From the NCBI RefSeq assembly GCF_000826685.1, contig NZ_JROO01000032.1:1-64000 (forward strand): a stretch of DNA of 64,000 nt. The letters run 5' to 3'. Under the pieces are notes generated by a model. That model saw only the letters and a program-made list of their open reading frames with translations. It ran no database searches and was not told the origin of the DNA. Shown here piece after piece: positions 45,592 to 55,155 of this stretch (the stretch's first letter is position 1; every line of letters starts with the position of its first letter). This DNA comes from Streptomonospora alba (GTDB lineage: Bacteria > Actinomycetota > Actinomycetes > Streptosporangiales > Streptosporangiaceae). A program made the position numbers and the translations under genes.

Positions 45592-47442
45592 ATGTGCGGA
45601 ATCGTTGGCTACGTCGGGCCGCAACCGGCGCTTGAGGTGGTGGTCGACGGCCTCAAAAGGCTGGAGTACCGCGGATACGACTCCGCGGGTGTCGCCGTAC
45701 TGGCCGACGGCCGGATGGAGACCGAGAAGCGCGCCGGAAAGCTCGCCAACCTGAAGGCGGCCCTGGCCGAGACCCCGCGTTCGGCCGACGGCATCGGCAT
45801 CGGGCACACCCGCTGGGCCACCCACGGCGCACCCAACGACGTCAACGCCCACCCCCATGTCGACAACGACAACCGGGTGGCCGTCATCCACAACGGCATC
45901 ATCGAGAACTTCGCCGCGCTGCGCCTGGAGCTGGAGGAGCGCGGCTGCAAGTTCACCTCCGAGACCGACACCGAGGTGGTCGCCCACCTGCTCGGCGAGG
46001 AGGTCAAGGCGCAGGACGAGGACCTGGCCGCGGCCATGCGCGCGGTCTGCCGCCGCCTGGACGGCGCCTTCACGCTCGTGGCGATGTACGCGGGCGATCC
46101 CGACATGGTGGTCGCCGCCCGCCGCAACTCGCCGCTCGTCGTCGGCCGCGGCGACGGCGAGAACTTCCTCGCCAGCGACGTCGCCGCCTTCATCGCCCAC
46201 ACCCGCGACGCCGTGGAGCTGGGCCAGGACCAGGTGGTGGAGCTGCGCCGCGACTCGGTGACCGTCACCGACTACGACGGCAACCTCGCCCCGGTGCGCG
46301 AGTACCACGTCGACTGGGACGCCTCGGCCGCCGAGAAGGGCGGCTACGAGTACTTCATGCTCAAGGAGATCGTCGAGCAGCCGCAGGCCGTCGCCGACAC
46401 CCTCCTGGGCCGCGTCGGGGTCGACGGGACGCTCACCCTGGACGAGATGCGGCTGGCCCCCTCCGAGCTGCGCGAGATCGAGAAGATCGTCATCATCGCC
46501 TGCGGCACCTCCTACCACGCGGGGCTGATCGCCAAGTACGCGATCGAGCACTGGTGCCGCGTCCCGTGTGAGGTCGAGGTCGCCAGCGAGTTCCGCTACC
46601 GCGATCCCATCCTCAACCGGCAGACGATGGTGATCGCCATCTCGCAGTCGGGCGAGAGCATGGACACGCTGATGGCGGTGCGCTACGCCCGCGAGCAGCG
46701 CGCCCGCGTCCTGGCCATCTGCAACGTCAACGGCTCCACGATCCCGCGCGAGTCCGACGGCGTGCTCTACACCCACGCCGGACCGGAGGTGGGTGTCGCG
46801 GCCACCAAGACGTTCCTCACCCAGCTGGTGGCCTGCTACCTGATCGGGCTCTATCTCGCCCAGGTGCGCAACACCAAGTTCGGCGACGAGGTCAACGCCG
46901 TCATCGCGCAGCTGGCCCGAATGCCCGAGCAGGTCCAGAAGGTGCTGGGCACTGTCGGCCCGGTGCGCGAACTGGCCCGTTCGCTGTCCGGCGCCGGGAC
47001 CGTGCTCTTCCTCGGCCGCCACGTGGGCTATCCGGTGGCGCTGGAGGGCGCGCTCAAGCTCAAGGAACTGGCCTACATGCACGCCGAGGCCTTCGCCGCC
47101 GGCGAGCTCAAGCACGGGCCGATCGCGCTGATCGAGGACGGCCTGCCGGTGGTCGTTGTGGTGCCCTCGCCCGAAGGGCGCGGGGTGCTGCACGACAAGA
47201 TCGTCTCCAACATCCAGGAGATCCGTGCCCGCGGCGCCCGCACCATCGTCATCGCCGAGGAGGGCGACGAGAGCGTGCGGCCCTACGCCGACGAGCTGAT
47301 CGGCATCCCGGCGGTGCCGACCCTGCTGCAGCCGATCATCTCGTCGATCCCGATGCAGGTGTTCGCCTGCGAGCTGGCGCTGGCCAAGGGCAACGACGTC
47401 GACCAGCCGCGCAACCTCGCCAAGAGCGTGACGGTCGAGTAG
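45592..47442 (+). CDS. glmS: Glutamine-fructose-6-phosphate aminotransferase (isomerizing)
   Basis: 616 residues from ATG 45592, so Cys2 of MCGIVGYVG becomes the N-terminal nucleophile after Met removal; an upstream ATG at 45541 would block this. The glutaminase domain (1-240) has GHTRWATHG; two SIS domains follow (IIACGTSYHAG, ISQSGESMDT; LKLKELAYMHAEAF) and the end is DQPRNLAKSVTVE. It makes glucosamine-6-phosphate, the entry to peptidoglycan amino sugars. GlmM is encoded 4.5 kb away. Confidence 0.98.
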   Translation: MCGIVGYVGPQPALEVVVDGLKRLEYRGYDSAGVAVLADGRMETEKRAGKLANLKAALAETPRSADGIGIGHTRWATHGAPNDVNAHPHVDNDNRVAVIHNGIIENFAALRLELEERGCKFTSETDTEVVAHLLGEEVKAQDEDLAAAMRAVCRRLDGAFTLVAMYAGDPDMVVAARRNSPLVVGRGDGENFLASDVAAFIAHTRDAVELGQDQVVELRRDSVTVTDYDGNLAPVREYHVDWDASAAEKGGYEYFMLKEIVEQPQAVADTLLGRVGVDGTLTLDEMRLAPSELREIEKIVIIACGTSYHAGLIAKYAIEHWCRVPCEVEVASEFRYRDPILNRQTMVIAISQSGESMDTLMAVRYAREQRARVLAICNVNGSTIPRESDGVLYTHAGPEVGVAATKTFLTQLVACYLIGLYLAQVRNTKFGDEVNAVIAQLARMPEQVQKVLGTVGPVRELARSLSGAGTVLFLGRHVGYPVALEGALKLKELAYMHAEAFAAGELKHGPIALIEDGLPVVVVVPSPEGRGVLHDKIVSNIQEIRARGARTIVIAEEGDESVRPYADELIGIPAVPTLLQPIISSIPMQVFACELALAKGNDVDQPRNLAKSVTVE

Positions 47443-47577
47443 CCGGGCGGTCGAGCAGCACGGCCGGTCCGGCACCGCACGCGGGCCTCCCGGCCCGCGG
47501 AGCGCGGATGCGCGCAGCGGCCGGGGCGAGGGGCCCGCGTGCGGTAGCCGGGGGCGTCCCCGTGCGGGAGCGCGGCT

Positions 47578-48594
47578 CTACCGCGGCGCCTCCACCCCGA
47601 AGATGTCGGCCATGTCGTCGAGCACGGTGTGGGCGCCCTGAAGGCTCACCGAGGACAGCCACACCTCGTCGGCGACGGTGTGCTTCTCGCCCTCGAGCTG
47701 GCCCCACAGCGGGTTCCCGGTGAACTTCTCGGCCTTCTCCGCGGACTCTCCGCTGCCGTCGTCCCACGTGGAGACCATGATGTGGTCGGCTTCGAGGTCG
47801 AGGATCCGCTCCGGGCTCAGGTTGGCGGCGATGGCGCCCTCCTCGGGCATGGGCGCGTCTTCGGGACGCGGCAGGCCCACGTCCTTCTGGACGATCCCGG
47901 GGAAGGAGTCAGGGCCGTAGAGGCGCACGGTCGGCTCGCCGGCGAAGCGGGCCAGCGTCATGGTCGGAGCCTCGCCGCCGTTCTTCTCGGCGACGGCCTT
48001 CCCCAGGTCCGCGGCCCGCTCCTCGAAGTCGGCGATCTGGCTCTCGGCCGTGTCCCGCTTGCCCACGGCCTCGCCGACCAGCATGTGGTTCTGCTTCCAG
48101 GTGGCGCCGGTGGTCTCGGAGAAGACGGTCGGGGCGATCTTGGCGAGCTGGTCGTAGACGTCCTCGTGGCGGACCTTGGCCGAGAGGATCAGGTCGGGCT
48201 GCAGCTCGGCGATCTTGGCGAGGTCGGGCGACTCCAGGGACCCCACGACCTCGGCGTCGCCGGCATGGGTGCGACCCTGCTCGCCGAGGTAGTCGCGCAG
48301 TCCCTCGCCGTCGGAGTAGGCGGTGCGGCCGATGACGTCCATCTCGAGTCCGATCGCGGAGTCGAGGTAGCTGGTGTCGAGCACGACGACGGTCTCGGGC
48401 GCCGACTCGATCTTCGTCTCGCCCATGGCGTGCTCGACGGTGACGGGGAAGCCGCCGGAGCCGCCGGAGTCTCCGGAGGCGTCGTCGGCTCCGCCGGTGT
48501 CTGCGCCGCAAGCGGTGAGCAGGACCAGCACGGCGGCCGCGGAGGCGGTGGCGAGCGTCCGCGCACGGGTGCGCAGGCAGGCGGTAGGCGCCAT
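47578..48594 (-). CDS. Ferric-siderophore-binding lipoprotein
   Basis: 338 residues from ATG 48594, preceded by AAAGGGAA. Signal peptide with lipobox LLTAC; the Gly/Ser/Asp spacer is followed by a class III (BtuF/FepB-like) binding fold: VTVEHAMGETKIESAPETVVVLDTS split by a long helix, then ESPDLAKIAELQPDLILSAK. It captures a ferric siderophore and passes it to the permeases encoded on the opposite strand. An iron box lies in the shared promoter. Confidence 0.93.
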   Translation of the reverse strand: MAPTACLRTRARTLATASAAAVLVLLTACGADTGGADDASGDSGGSGGFPVTVEHAMGETKIESAPETVVVLDTSYLDSAIGLEMDVIGRTAYSDGEGLRDYLGEQGRTHAGDAEVVGSLESPDLAKIAELQPDLILSAKVRHEDVYDQLAKIAPTVFSETTGATWKQNHMLVGEAVGKRDTAESQIADFEERAADLGKAVAEKNGGEAPTMTLARFAGEPTVRLYGPDSFPGIVQKDVGLPRPEDAPMPEEGAIAANLSPERILDLEADHIMVSTWDDGSGESAEKAEKFTGNPLWGQLEGEKHTVADEVWLSSVSLQGAHTVLDDMADIFGVEAPR

Positions 48595-48621
48595 CAGGTT
48601 CCCTTTGCTGTTCACGTTAGA

Positions 48622-48640
48622 TTAGGTTCGTCTTGCCTAA
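48622..48640. promoter_or_regulatory. DmdR/IdeR iron box
   Basis: TTAGGTTCGTCTTGCCTAA: outer arms TTAGG/CCTAA match the 19-base iron box consensus TTAGGTTAGGCTAACCTAA, with changes only near the centre. It lies between the divergent siderophore-binding and permease genes, 28 bases from one start and 97 from the other, so iron would repress both. Confidence 0.8.
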
Positions 48641-48736
48641 CACACGACAATGTCGTGAAACTGGGAGTATGCGAGTTTTACGCTGGTTTGTCCAGGGCCG
48701 ACGACCGGTCCACCTGCGAAGGAGAGGGTTGCCGCG

Positions 48737-49798
48737 GTGACGACGAGCGCGACCGCCCCGCCGCAGGGCGCCGAGGAGGCAGCGCCTGCAGACGCCGGAC
48801 CGCGGCTGCCGCGCCGCCTTGCGGGTCTGGCCCTGCTGCTGGCCGTACTGGCCGTGTGCGCGGTGCTGAGCGTCGCAGTGGGCGCGCGCGGCATCGCCCC
48901 CGCCGAAGTCTGGCGCAGCCTCTTGACACCCGACGGCGGCGAGGCCAGCACGATCGTGCACGCGCTGCGCCTGCCCCGCACCCTGCTGGGTGCTGTCGTC
49001 GGCATCGCGCTGGGGGTCGCCGGGGTGCTCATGCAGAGCCACACCCGCAACCCCATCGCCGACCCGAGCCTGCTGGGCGTGGCCTACGGTGCGGCGTGCG
49101 CCGTGGTCTTCAGCGTCTTCCTGCTCGGGCTCAGCGACGTCTCCAGCTACGTCTGGTTCGCGATCGGCGGCGCGCTGGCCGCCAGCGTCGCCGTGTTCGC
49201 CGTCGCATCCGGCGGCTCGCGCGGCCCCACTCCGGTGACCCTCCTGCTGGCCGGTGCCGCGATGAGCGCCCTGCTCAGCGCCATCGCCTCGGCGGTCGTG
49301 CTCCTGGACGAAAGCAGCCTGGAGGTCTACCGGTTCTGGCGCATCGGCTCGCTCAGCGGCCGGCCCGAGGGCGTGACCGCCCAGATCCTGCCCTTCGTCG
49401 CCGCCGGGCTGGTGCTGGCCCTGCTCGGCACACGGGGCATGAACGCCCTGGCACTGGGCGACGACGTGGCCACCTCCCTCGGGCACCGGGTGCGGCTCGT
49501 GCGGGCGTCCGGCGTCGCCGCCATCGCGCTGCTCGCGGGCGGCGCCGTGGCCGCCGCCGGACCGATCGGGTTCGTCGGCCTGGTCGCCCCGCACGCAGCC
49601 CGGGCCGTCACCGGACCCGACCACCGATGGCTCGTCCCCTACGCGGCGCTGTGCGGCGCCTCGCTCGTGCTGGCCGCCGACGTGACCGGGCGCGTGCTGC
49701 GCGGCTCCGGCGAGGTGGAGGTGGGTATCGTGCTCGCCGTGCTGGGCGGCCCCTTCTTCGTCGCGCTCGTCCGCCGCAGGAGGCTGATCGAACTTTGA
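48737..49798 (+). CDS. FecCD-family siderophore permease 1
   Basis: 353 residues from GTG 48737, preceded by AAGGAGAGGG. Nine to ten membrane helices. Family marks: LRLPRTLLGAVVGIALGVAGVLMQSHTRNPIADPSLLGV and GPIGFVGLVAPHAAR. It forms half of the channel with the product of the next gene; stop and start overlap. Confidence 0.95.
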   Translation: MTTSATAPPQGAEEAAPADAGPRLPRRLAGLALLLAVLAVCAVLSVAVGARGIAPAEVWRSLLTPDGGEASTIVHALRLPRTLLGAVVGIALGVAGVLMQSHTRNPIADPSLLGVAYGAACAVVFSVFLLGLSDVSSYVWFAIGGALAASVAVFAVASGGSRGPTPVTLLLAGAAMSALLSAIASAVVLLDESSLEVYRFWRIGSLSGRPEGVTAQILPFVAAGLVLALLGTRGMNALALGDDVATSLGHRVRLVRASGVAAIALLAGGAVAAAGPIGFVGLVAPHAARAVTGPDHRWLVPYAALCGASLVLAADVTGRVLRGSGEVEVGIVLAVLGGPFFVALVRRRRLIEL

Positions 49799-50907
49799 GC
49801 GCCTCCGCTCCCCCCTCCCCCGCACCCGAGACATCGCCGGGCGCAGCGCTGGACCGGCCCGTGCTGCGCATCGGTCCGGCGACGTGGCCCTGGCGCCCCC
49901 GCACCGTGCTGGTGTGCCTGGCGGTGGCCGTGCTGCTGGCGGCCGCGTTCCTGCGGGCTCTGGTGGCCTTCGACTCCTCCAGCGTGGGCCTGGCCGACAC
50001 GGCGGCGGTACTGCTCGGCGCGGGCGACCCCGGCCAGCGCTTCATCGTCCTGGAACTGCGCATGCCGCGGGCGGCGACGGGCGCGCTGGTGGGCGCCGCG
50101 CTGGGGCTCTCCGGCGCCCTTCTGCAGTCCCTCGCCCGCAACCCGCTGGCCAGTCCCGACACCCTGGGTATCGGCTGGGGCGCGGCCATCGGCGCCGTCA
50201 CCGTGATCGTGTTCGGCGGCAGCGCGGGCGGCGTGAGCGGGGCCGCGGCCCGGTTCGGCGTACCCGCGGGCGCGATCGTCGGCGGTCTCGCCACGGCCGT
50301 GGTGGTCTTCGGCCTCTCCTGGCGCTCCGGCGTGCACAGCAACCGGCTGCTGCTCGTAGGCATCGCGGTCTCGCTGACGTGCGCGAACCTCGTCTACTGG
50401 CTCATGACCTGGACCGATCTGCAGAGCGCGGCGCGCGCCCAGACCTGGGTCACCGGCAGCCTGCACGCGGCCGACTGGGACCGCGCCGGAACCGCCGCCG
50501 TCGCGCTGGCGGTGCTGATACCCCTCGCGCTGGGGGCCGGCCGTACGCTCGGGGCACTGGGGCTGGGCGACGACGCCGCCCTCGGGCTGGGTGTGCGGGT
50601 GGGCGCCGCGCGGCTGGTGCTGCTGGTGCTCTCCGCTCTGCTCGTGTGCGTGGCCACCGCGGCCTCGGGGCCCATCAACTTCGTGGCCCTGGCCGCCCCC
50701 CAGATCGCCATGCGGCTGTGCCGCTGCGCGCAGCCGCCGCCGTTCACCGCGATGCTGATGGGCGGTGCGCTGACCCTGGTCGCCGATCAGCTCGCGGCAG
50801 GGCTGTTCGCACCCCTCCAGCTGCCCGTCGGCGTGTTCACCGCCGTGCTGGGCGCGCCCTATCTGATGTACCTCATCGTCCTTCGCCACCGGGAGGCCCG
50901 GCTTTGA
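49795..50907 (+). CDS. FecCD-family siderophore permease 2
   Basis: 370 residues from TTG 49795, which overlaps the previous stop; AGGAGG at 49779-49784 supports it. Nine to ten helices, with [38 protein letters not shown] and the late [15 protein letters not shown]. Its stop overlaps the ATPase TTG start. Confidence 0.95.
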   Translation: MSASAPPSPAPETSPGAALDRPVLRIGPATWPWRPRTVLVCLAVAVLLAAAFLRALVAFDSSSVGLADTAAVLLGAGDPGQRFIVLELRMPRAATGALVGAALGLSGALLQSLARNPLASPDTLGIGWGAAIGAVTVIVFGGSAGGVSGAAARFGVPAGAIVGGLATAVVVFGLSWRSGVHSNRLLLVGIAVSLTCANLVYWLMTWTDLQSAARAQTWVTGSLHAADWDRAGTAAVALAVLIPLALGAGRTLGALGLGDDAALGLGVRVGAARLVLLVLSALLVCVATAASGPINFVALAAPQIAMRLCRCAQPPPFTAMLMGGALTLVADQLAAGLFAPLQLPVGVFTAVLGAPYLMYLIVLRHREARL

Positions 50908-51773
50908 CCCCCGATCCCGCCGCCCCCGCCGAGTCCGCTCGGCTGAGCGCCGAGCAGGTCACACTGGGCTACGGCGACACCGTCGTCTCCCGGGACCTGG
51001 ACTTCGCCGTAGCCGATCGCGAGGTCACCGCCATCATCGGCCCCAACGGATGCGGAAAGTCCACGCTCCTGCGTGCGCTGGGGCGGCTGCTGCGTCCCGG
51101 CGCGGGTCGGATCATGCTGGACGGCCACCCGATCCGATCGGTTCCCCCGCGCGAGGTCGCCCGCACCGTCGCGGTGCTGCCGCAGTCGCCGCAGGCACCG
51201 CCGGGACTGGCCGTCGCCGACCTGGTAGCGCGCGGCCGGCATCCGCACCAGAGCTGGTACCGGCAGTGGTCCTCGGCCGATAGAGCGGCGGTCTCCCACG
51301 CGCTGCGGCTGACGGGGATGCTGGACTGCGCCGACCGCACCCTGGAGCAGCTCTCAGGCGGGCAGCGCCAGCGCGCGTGGATCTCCATGGCCCTGGCGCA
51401 GGAGACGGACCTGCTCCTGCTGGACGAGCCCACGACCTTCCTCGACCTCGCCCATCAGATCGAGGTTCTGGACCTGGTGCGCGAACTCAACGAGCGGCAC
51501 GGGCGCACCGTCGTCATGGTGCTCCACGATCTCAACCTGGCCGCCCGCTACGCCCACCGCCTCGTCGCGATGTGCGAAGGGAAGGTGCGTGCGACGGGCG
51601 CGGCGGAAGAGGTGCTGACCCCCGGCCTGCTCAACGAGGTGTTCGGCCTGCGGTGCGCTGTCATCCCCGATCCCGTCTCGGGCACCCCGCTGGTGGTTCC
51701 GGTGGGCGCCCACGACACCGCGCCCGACGCCGCGGCGGCCGCCCCCGGCGTACCGCGCTCGTCGGCGGAGTGA
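50904..51773 (+). CDS. Siderophore ABC transporter ATPase (FecE type)
   Basis: 289 residues from TTG 50904, with GGGAGG seven bases upstream. Walker A GPNGCGKS (46-53), Q-loop VLPQSPQ, signature LSGGQRQR, Walker B LLLLDEPTTFLD, switch His in MVLHDLN. It powers the two FecCD permeases. Last gene of the cassette, followed by a perfect terminator. Confidence 0.95.
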   Translation: MTPDPAAPAESARLSAEQVTLGYGDTVVSRDLDFAVADREVTAIIGPNGCGKSTLLRALGRLLRPGAGRIMLDGHPIRSVPPREVARTVAVLPQSPQAPPGLAVADLVARGRHPHQSWYRQWSSADRAAVSHALRLTGMLDCADRTLEQLSGGQRQRAWISMALAQETDLLLLDEPTTFLDLAHQIEVLDLVRELNERHGRTVVMVLHDLNLAARYAHRLVAMCEGKVRATGAAEEVLTPGLLNEVFGLRCAVIPDPVSGTPLVVPVGAHDTAPDAAAAAPGVPRSSAE

Positions 51774-51833
51774 ACCCGCCGTCGGAGCGCTTCGTCGCAC
51801 CGGCGGCCCGACCTCCGACTCCAGCGGACGAAG

Positions 51834-51867
51834 CAGAGGGCGGCACGCGCGCGCGTGCCGCCCTCTG
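51834..51867. terminator. Perfect 34-base palindromic terminator
   Basis: CAGAGGGCGGCACGCGC (51834-51850) followed directly by its complement (51851-51867). It lies 61 bases past the ATPase stop and 78 bases before the end of convergent glmM, so it can serve both strands. Confidence 0.8.
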
Positions 51868-51944
51868 TGCTCGTCTGCACCGCGGTGCCGGGCACTGCGT
51901 TTCGCCGGGGCGGGGCCGGCTCCCCCGCCGGGCGTCACACCCGG

Positions 51945-53294
51945 CTAGCCGATCACCAGGTCCTCGCGCACGACTCCGGCGAGGCGCTCGGCGACCTCGC
52001 GGGCGTGGGGCTCGGCGGCGGCCTCGACCATGACGCGGACCATCGGCTCGGTTCCGCTGGGGCGGATCAGCACGCGACCGGTGTCGCCGAGCTCGGTCTC
52101 GGCGGCGCTCACCGCCTCGGCCAGAGCCGCCGAGGACTTCGCCCGGGTCTTGTCCACACCGCGCACGTTGATCAGCACCTGCGGCAGCCGGGTCATCACC
52201 TTGGCCAGCTCGTTCAGCGCCAGGCCGCGCCGGCTCATCGCGCACAGCAGGTGCAGCGCGGTCAACAGGCCGTCGCCGGTGGTGGCGTGGTCGGTGAGCA
52301 CCACGTGGCCGGACTGCTCGCCGCCCAGCGAGTACCCGCCCTCGCGAATGGTCTCCAGCACGTAGCGGTCGCCCACGGGGGTCTCCACCACGGTGATCCC
52401 CGCCTCGCGCATGGCCAGCTTCAGTCCGAGGTTGGACATGACCGTGACCACCAGGGTCTCCTTGGACAGCCGACCGGCCTCGTGCAGTTCCAGCGCGAGA
52501 ATGCCCATGATCTGGTCGCCGTCGACCACCGAGCCGTCGGCGGCCACCGCCAGGCAGCGGTCGGCGTCGCCGTCGTGGGCGATGCCGACGTCGGCCCCGT
52601 GCTCGCGGACGGCGTCGCGCAGCGCGTCCAGGTGGGTGGAGCCGCACCCCTCGTTGATGTTCAGGCCGTCGGGGTCGTCGTGGATGGCGACGACCTCGGC
52701 GCCCGCGCGCCGCAGCGCCTCGGGAGCCACCGCGGCGGCGGCGCCCTTGGCACAGTCCACCACGACGCGGAGACCGTCGAGGCGGTGCGGGATCGTGCCC
52801 ACGACGTGCCGGATGTAGCGATCGGCCCCGTCGTCGACGGCGTCGGCCACCCGGCCGACGGAGGCGCCCACGGCCCCCTCGGACGGCTCCTTCAGCGCGG
52901 CCTCGATCCTGTCCTCGACGGCGTCGGGGAGCTTCTGGCCGCCGCGCCCGAAGAACTTGATCCCGTTGTCGGGAGCCGGGTTGTGGCTGGCCGAGAGCAT
53001 GACGCCGAAGTCGGCGTCCAGTTCGGCGGTGAGATAGGCGACAGCGGGGGTGGGCAGCACGCCCAGCCGGACGACGTCCACGCCGGCACTGGCCAGCCCT
53101 GCGGCGACGGCCGCCTCCAGGAACTCGCCCGAGGCCCGGGTGTCGCGGCCAACGACCGCCTTAGGACGCCTGTGATCGCCGTGCTCGCCGGGCAGCACCC
53201 GTGCGGCGGCGACGGACAGTTCCAACGCGAATGCGGCGGTGAGGTCGCGACCCGCGACCCCACGTACTCCATCGGTACCGAACAGCCGAGTCAC
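51945..53294 (-). CDS. glmM: Phosphoglucosamine mutase
   Basis: 449 residues from GTG 53294 ([14 protein letters not shown]). Active-site phosphoserine in [15 protein letters not shown], metal loop DGDADRC, sugar-binding GGEQSGHV and phosphate-binding [14 protein letters not shown]. It interconverts glucosamine-6- and -1-phosphate, one step after GlmS. It follows rpsI and rplM on the same strand, the usual actinobacterial arrangement, with a 261-base gap to rpsI. Confidence 0.97.
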   Translation of the reverse strand: MTRLFGTDGVRGVAGRDLTAAFALELSVAAARVLPGEHGDHRRPKAVVGRDTRASGEFLEAAVAAGLASAGVDVVRLGVLPTPAVAYLTAELDADFGVMLSASHNPAPDNGIKFFGRGGQKLPDAVEDRIEAALKEPSEGAVGASVGRVADAVDDGADRYIRHVVGTIPHRLDGLRVVVDCAKGAAAAVAPEALRRAGAEVVAIHDDPDGLNINEGCGSTHLDALRDAVREHGADVGIAHDGDADRCLAVAADGSVVDGDQIMGILALELHEAGRLSKETLVVTVMSNLGLKLAMREAGITVVETPVGDRYVLETIREGGYSLGGEQSGHVVLTDHATTGDGLLTALHLLCAMSRRGLALNELAKVMTRLPQVLINVRGVDKTRAKSSAALAEAVSAAETELGDTGRVLIRPSGTEPMVRVMVEAAAEPHAREVAERLAGVVREDLVIG

Positions 53295-53555
53295 GAACCA
53301 ATCGCCCCTTCGTGGGTAGTTGCGATACCGGTCGCATCCGGAACGGGGCCGCGGTCTGCTGCAGTCGGGGGCGCGGGCCCGCGCTCGCGGAACGGGGCGA
53401 GAGCGCGGTCGGCCGAGGTACCCGTACGCATGCACCGAATGAGGATGGAACCGGCGGAAAGACGTACGGCCCGCTCAGACCACCCGGAGATCGGGAGGAA
53501 AGGCGGGCCGTGACCGGATGTGCCGACCGGAGCCGACGGCATCGCGGCGGAGCGC

Positions 53556-54074
53556 TTAGCGCTTGGAGTACTGCGGAGCCTTGCGGGCCTTCTTCAGGCC
53601 GGCCTTCTTCCGCTCGACCTCGCGGTCGTCACGGGTGAGGAAGCCGCCCTTCTTCAGCACCGGGCGGTTGTTGTCGGCGTCCAGCCCGGCGAGCGCACGG
53701 GCGAGGCCGTGGCGCAGGGCGCCGGCCTGGCCGCTGGGCCCGCCGCCGTTGAGCCGCGCGAAGATGTCGTAGGCACCGTCGAAGCCGAGCGAGACCAGCG
53801 GCTCCTTGATGACCTGCTGGTGCACCTTGTCGGGGAAGTACTCCTCCAACGGCTTGCCGTTGACCTTCCACTCTCCCGAACCGGGCGTGATGCGAACGCG
53901 CGCGATCGCCTGCTTGCGCCGGCCGGTGCCGGCACCCGGGCCGGAGGCGGTCGGGACGTACCCGGCGGCAGCGGCGGCCTCGGGGGTCTCGCTGGTGTAC
54001 TCAGCGGGGAAATCCTCGGGATTTCCCTCGTTGTCCTGAGTTGCGACGTCTTCGATACCGGTCGGCTCGACCAC
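53556..54074 (-). CDS. rpsI: 30S ribosomal protein S9
   Basis: 172 residues. An acidic, Ala-rich leader of about 45 residues precedes the S9 core ([17 protein letters not shown]... [21 protein letters not shown]... [18 protein letters not shown]). The C-terminal KR tail reaches the P-site tRNA. It lies 35 bases after rplM. Confidence 0.98.
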   Translation of the reverse strand: MVEPTGIEDVATQDNEGNPEDFPAEYTSETPEAAAAAGYVPTASGPGAGTGRRKQAIARVRITPGSGEWKVNGKPLEEYFPDKVHQQVIKEPLVSLGFDGAYDIFARLNGGGPSGQAGALRHGLARALAGLDADNNRPVLKKGGFLTRDDREVERKKAGLKKARKAPQYSKR

Positions 54075-54109
54075 GGTTCTCCTCGTACTTCCTTCAGTCT
54101 CGCGAACGC

Positions 54110-54559
54110 CTAGGCGGGCTGATCGATCTTCTTCAACTCGTAGGGCACCGGCTGCTGCGCCTGGTGCGGGTGCTCCGCCCCGGCGTAGACCTTGAGCTTC
54201 TTGGACATCTTGCGGCCCAGAGAGCCCTTCGGCAGCATGCCCTTGACCGCCTTTTCGATGGCCCGCTCCGGGTGCTTCTCCAGGAGCTCGCCGTAGGCGA
54301 CCGAACGCAGACCGCCGGGGTAGCCGGAGTGCCGGTAGGCGCGCTTCTGCTGCAGCTTGTTACCGGTCAGCGCCACCTTGCCGGCGTTGATCACGATCAC
54401 GAAGTCGCCGGTGTCGATGTGGGGCGCGTAGTAGGTCTTGTGCTTGCCTCGGAGCAGAGTGGCGACGTGGCTGGCCAGCCGCCCCAGCACGACATCGCTG
54501 GCGTCGATGACGTGCCACTGACGCTGGACATCGCTGGGCTTAGGGCTGTATGTGCGCAC
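54110..54559 (-). CDS. rplM: 50S ribosomal protein L13
   Basis: 149 residues, full length ([29 protein letters not shown]... [31 protein letters not shown]). First gene of rplM-rpsI. A leader of about 185 bases separates it from a sigma-70-like promoter. Confidence 0.98.
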   Translation of the reverse strand: MRTYSPKPSDVQRQWHVIDASDVVLGRLASHVATLLRGKHKTYYAPHIDTGDFVIVINAGKVALTGNKLQQKRAYRHSGYPGGLRSVAYGELLEKHPERAIEKAVKGMLPKGSLGRKMSKKLKVYAGAEHPHQAQQPVPYELKKIDQPA

Positions 54560-55155
54560 GATCGTAAGCCTTCGTCTCAGTCGGCGGGGCCCATCCCCGC
54601 GGACGGAGATGGAGAACTCAATTACTGGCTAGGCTGCCGCGCCCGTCGAGGGGCGTGCGGCCGCCGAATGGGTGCGGAGGATGCGTCACCGACTCCCACG
54701 GATAGAGCATATGGGTGCCTACGGCAACTCAACGCACGAACAGCAGAATATACTATCGCCCGAACGCACTGCCGGTCAAAGCGACCGTCGATCCTACACT
54801 GCCGAGTCATGCACAGACCCGCAGCGGCACGGCGACACGTGGATACTCCGCCTTCCATTATGCCTTGCCCAGCGAGTGCTTTGTCCGCACCACCGACATC
54901 CGCCCCCGTCCCCGCCCAGCACGCGCCGCGGCCGCCCGAGTCCGCGCGGGCCGCCGGCGGACCGCCTACCCGTCCCGCGTCGCGGCGCGCGCGGGCGCCG
55001 AGGCGTTATCCTCGGGCCCGCACCGTCGATACGACCGGCCGAGCGCGAAGCGCACAGCGCCCGCCGCTCCGCCGCGGCAGCCACCCGGAACCGCCGATAG
55101 GAGCGGCGACAGTGCCGGCGGCCCCGTAGCGGTGGCCCGCCGCCGACCCCAGCCG
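54560..55155. other. 596-base divergent region, rplM leader and promoter
   Basis: Contains the rplM promoter (54751-54780) in an AT-rich patch. From about 54850 it becomes GC-rich and the plus-strand frame of the Pro-rich gene is already open, but no start with a ribosome-binding site is visible. Confidence 0.5.
54751..54780 (-). promoter_or_regulatory. Sigma-70-like promoter of rplM-rpsI
   Basis: On the minus strand, TTGACC (-35, complement of 54775-54780), 18-base spacer, TAGTAT (-10, complement of 54751-54756). The expected start is near 54743, giving a leader of about 185 bases. Confidence 0.5.

Noticed and set aside
45517-47475. 652-codon minus-strand frame
   Set aside because: Antisense of glmS; no ribosome-binding site and no recognisable domain.
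54715-55155. Upstream extension of the Pro-rich membrane protein
   Set aside because: Runs through the rplM promoter, has no ribosome-binding site and does not show the later composition.
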